The notes under the pieces are model-generated. The model was not told the DNA's origin. It made no database searches and worked only from the letters and a program-made list of their open reading frames with translations. DNA of 64,000 nucleotides, from the NCBI RefSeq assembly GCF_901933205.1, contig NC_044577.1, positions 3,607,321-3,671,320 on the forward strand, written 5' to 3'. Positions 63,101 to 64,000 of the stretch are shown piece by piece; the stretch's first letter is position 1; each line of letters opens with the position of its first letter. The translations under genes were made by a program, and so were the position numbers. Source of the DNA: Camarhynchus parvulus. Its lineage: Eukaryota; Chordata; Aves; Passeriformes; Thraupidae.

Positions 63101-64000
63101 CTCTGTCTTCACTTTGGGTGACTCTGATAATGTAAGAACACAGTTAATCATATTTGGCTCTGCAGAGGGTGTCTAATCTGGGGAAAACACCTGCCCTGAA
63201 GATGGCAGGAATATGTGAGAGGAGCAACAAAATGGAAGGAGGAGCTCTAGCAGGGCAGGCTACTTGTGTAGGAGGATGCAGCACTATTCGGGGCAGCCTT
63301 AATTGTCAGGATGTTGTTGCAGATGTCTCAGATCTCCATTTGTTGCTGTGTGCAGCCCTTGAGCGTGCACCTTCTTTGAAGTCTTCCCCAGATGAGCAAA
63401 ACCTGTTACTTGGTGCACTTTATGGCCTATTAAAAGGCAGCACTTTGTTGCTGAAGTGCAAGGTTGGGTTTGAGCTTTGTTTGGCTTTACATTATAAATG
63501 GGGAGCCACTCTGAACTCTCATCTTAGTCAAAAGCAGTTGCTTTGCTTACTTCAGTAAGCAGGATTCAGGCCCAAAATAATTACCTTTTATTTATGAGCA
63601 TGTTAAAATGCCTTTAATTTGGTTTAGTTGCAGTATCTTTAGTCTTTTAACTTGAAAGTTTTTTCCTCAGTCATAACTCAGCAGTCAATCCTTTGGTGTG
63701 GTGTTACAGCTCTGCAGATTATGTGTGGAGGTAATTAAGTAATAACGATTGAGGTGCAGGGTATTTCCTTGGGATTAATGACTGTCTGGGAGGAGTTGAT
63801 GGCCCAAGGTGTAGCCAAGGGCCATTAACACCAGCCAACTAATAATTGTAAGAAAATGCCATGTGCCAAGGTCGTTGCTGCTATTAGAAGTTGAGGGCAA
63901 TGAGGAGGTAGGTGTGGGGGGAGATGAAGTAACACAGGAGGTATATGGATTTTGGAAAATGTAATATGGTGTTAATGGGTATCTGCATGATGTACTTGTT
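60131..64000. other. Intronic stretch to window end, no exon recognised
   Basis: No transposon or exon was recognised. The 134-codon plus-strand open frame at 63154-63558 lacks recognisable domains and has no convincing flanking splice pair. The region is probably intron of the gene that starts at the 40-41 kb island, unless that gene is short and ends unseen. Confidence 0.4.

Noticed and set aside
63154..63558. 134-codon plus-strand open frame near the window end
   Set aside because: The translation resembles no family I know and lacks a convincing acceptor and donor pair.
1..64000. A CRISPR array, operon or phage-like defence system
   Set aside because: The window is vertebrate nuclear DNA. 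Tandem repeats here lack unique spacers, and no clustered genes exist.

Overview
This window is nuclear DNA from a bird, most likely a songbird (passerine). There is no bacterial, plasmid or phage gene organisation. Long stretches lack credible coding sequence, and several short 5'-truncated copies end in the CR1 LINE 3' signature (a 'cccatggcagg' block, then 'ggtcccttcca..ccaaaccattctgtg'). A 419-bp solo LTR of a type I know from passerine endogenous retroviruses lies at 13484-13902. The only strong vertebrate gene signal is one large CpG island. Species and chromosome cannot be read from the sequence.

Layout. Positions 1-27500 are gene-poor. They hold CR1 fragments at about 7.7, 10.3, 10.6-10.95 and 16.3 kb, the solo LTR at 13.5-13.9 kb, simple repeats, and an AT-rich stretch from about 17 to 27 kb. 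At 27515-27835 there is a small CpG-dense island ending in an AATAAA-containing module, followed directly by a 36-bp pyrimidine-rich minisatellite. From 28 to 40 kb the sequence is again non-coding, with two more CR1 copies and two blocks (about 33.1-33.6 and 38.15-38.8 kb) whose texture resembles conserved regulatory DNA. At 40240-41700 there is a very GC-rich CpG island with Sp1-type GC boxes.

The island appears to contain the promoter and first coding exon of one plus-strand gene. The exon has a basic n-region, a hydrophobic core (LLWWSCCVLAAAAGA), an Ala-Gln-Ala cleavage-like end and a good splice donor at 41051/41052 in phase 1. That arrangement is typical of signal-peptide exons of secreted or cell-surface proteins. 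The frame has no nearby in-frame ATG. A strong-context ATG at 40911 lies one base out of register, so either one base is missing from this GC-rich assembly or translation starts at an in-frame CUG (40937). I could not identify the gene.

From 41052 to the window end is then best read as the start of a large first intron. It contains a 33-bp minisatellite at 50461-50691 and several regulatory-looking blocks (about 47.2, 48.5, 57.85 and 59.65 kb). I recognised no further exon. The many open frames of 60-270 codons elsewhere show no family resemblance, splice structure or repeat homology, and I treat them as chance. I found no RNA gene, CRISPR array or novel multi-gene system.
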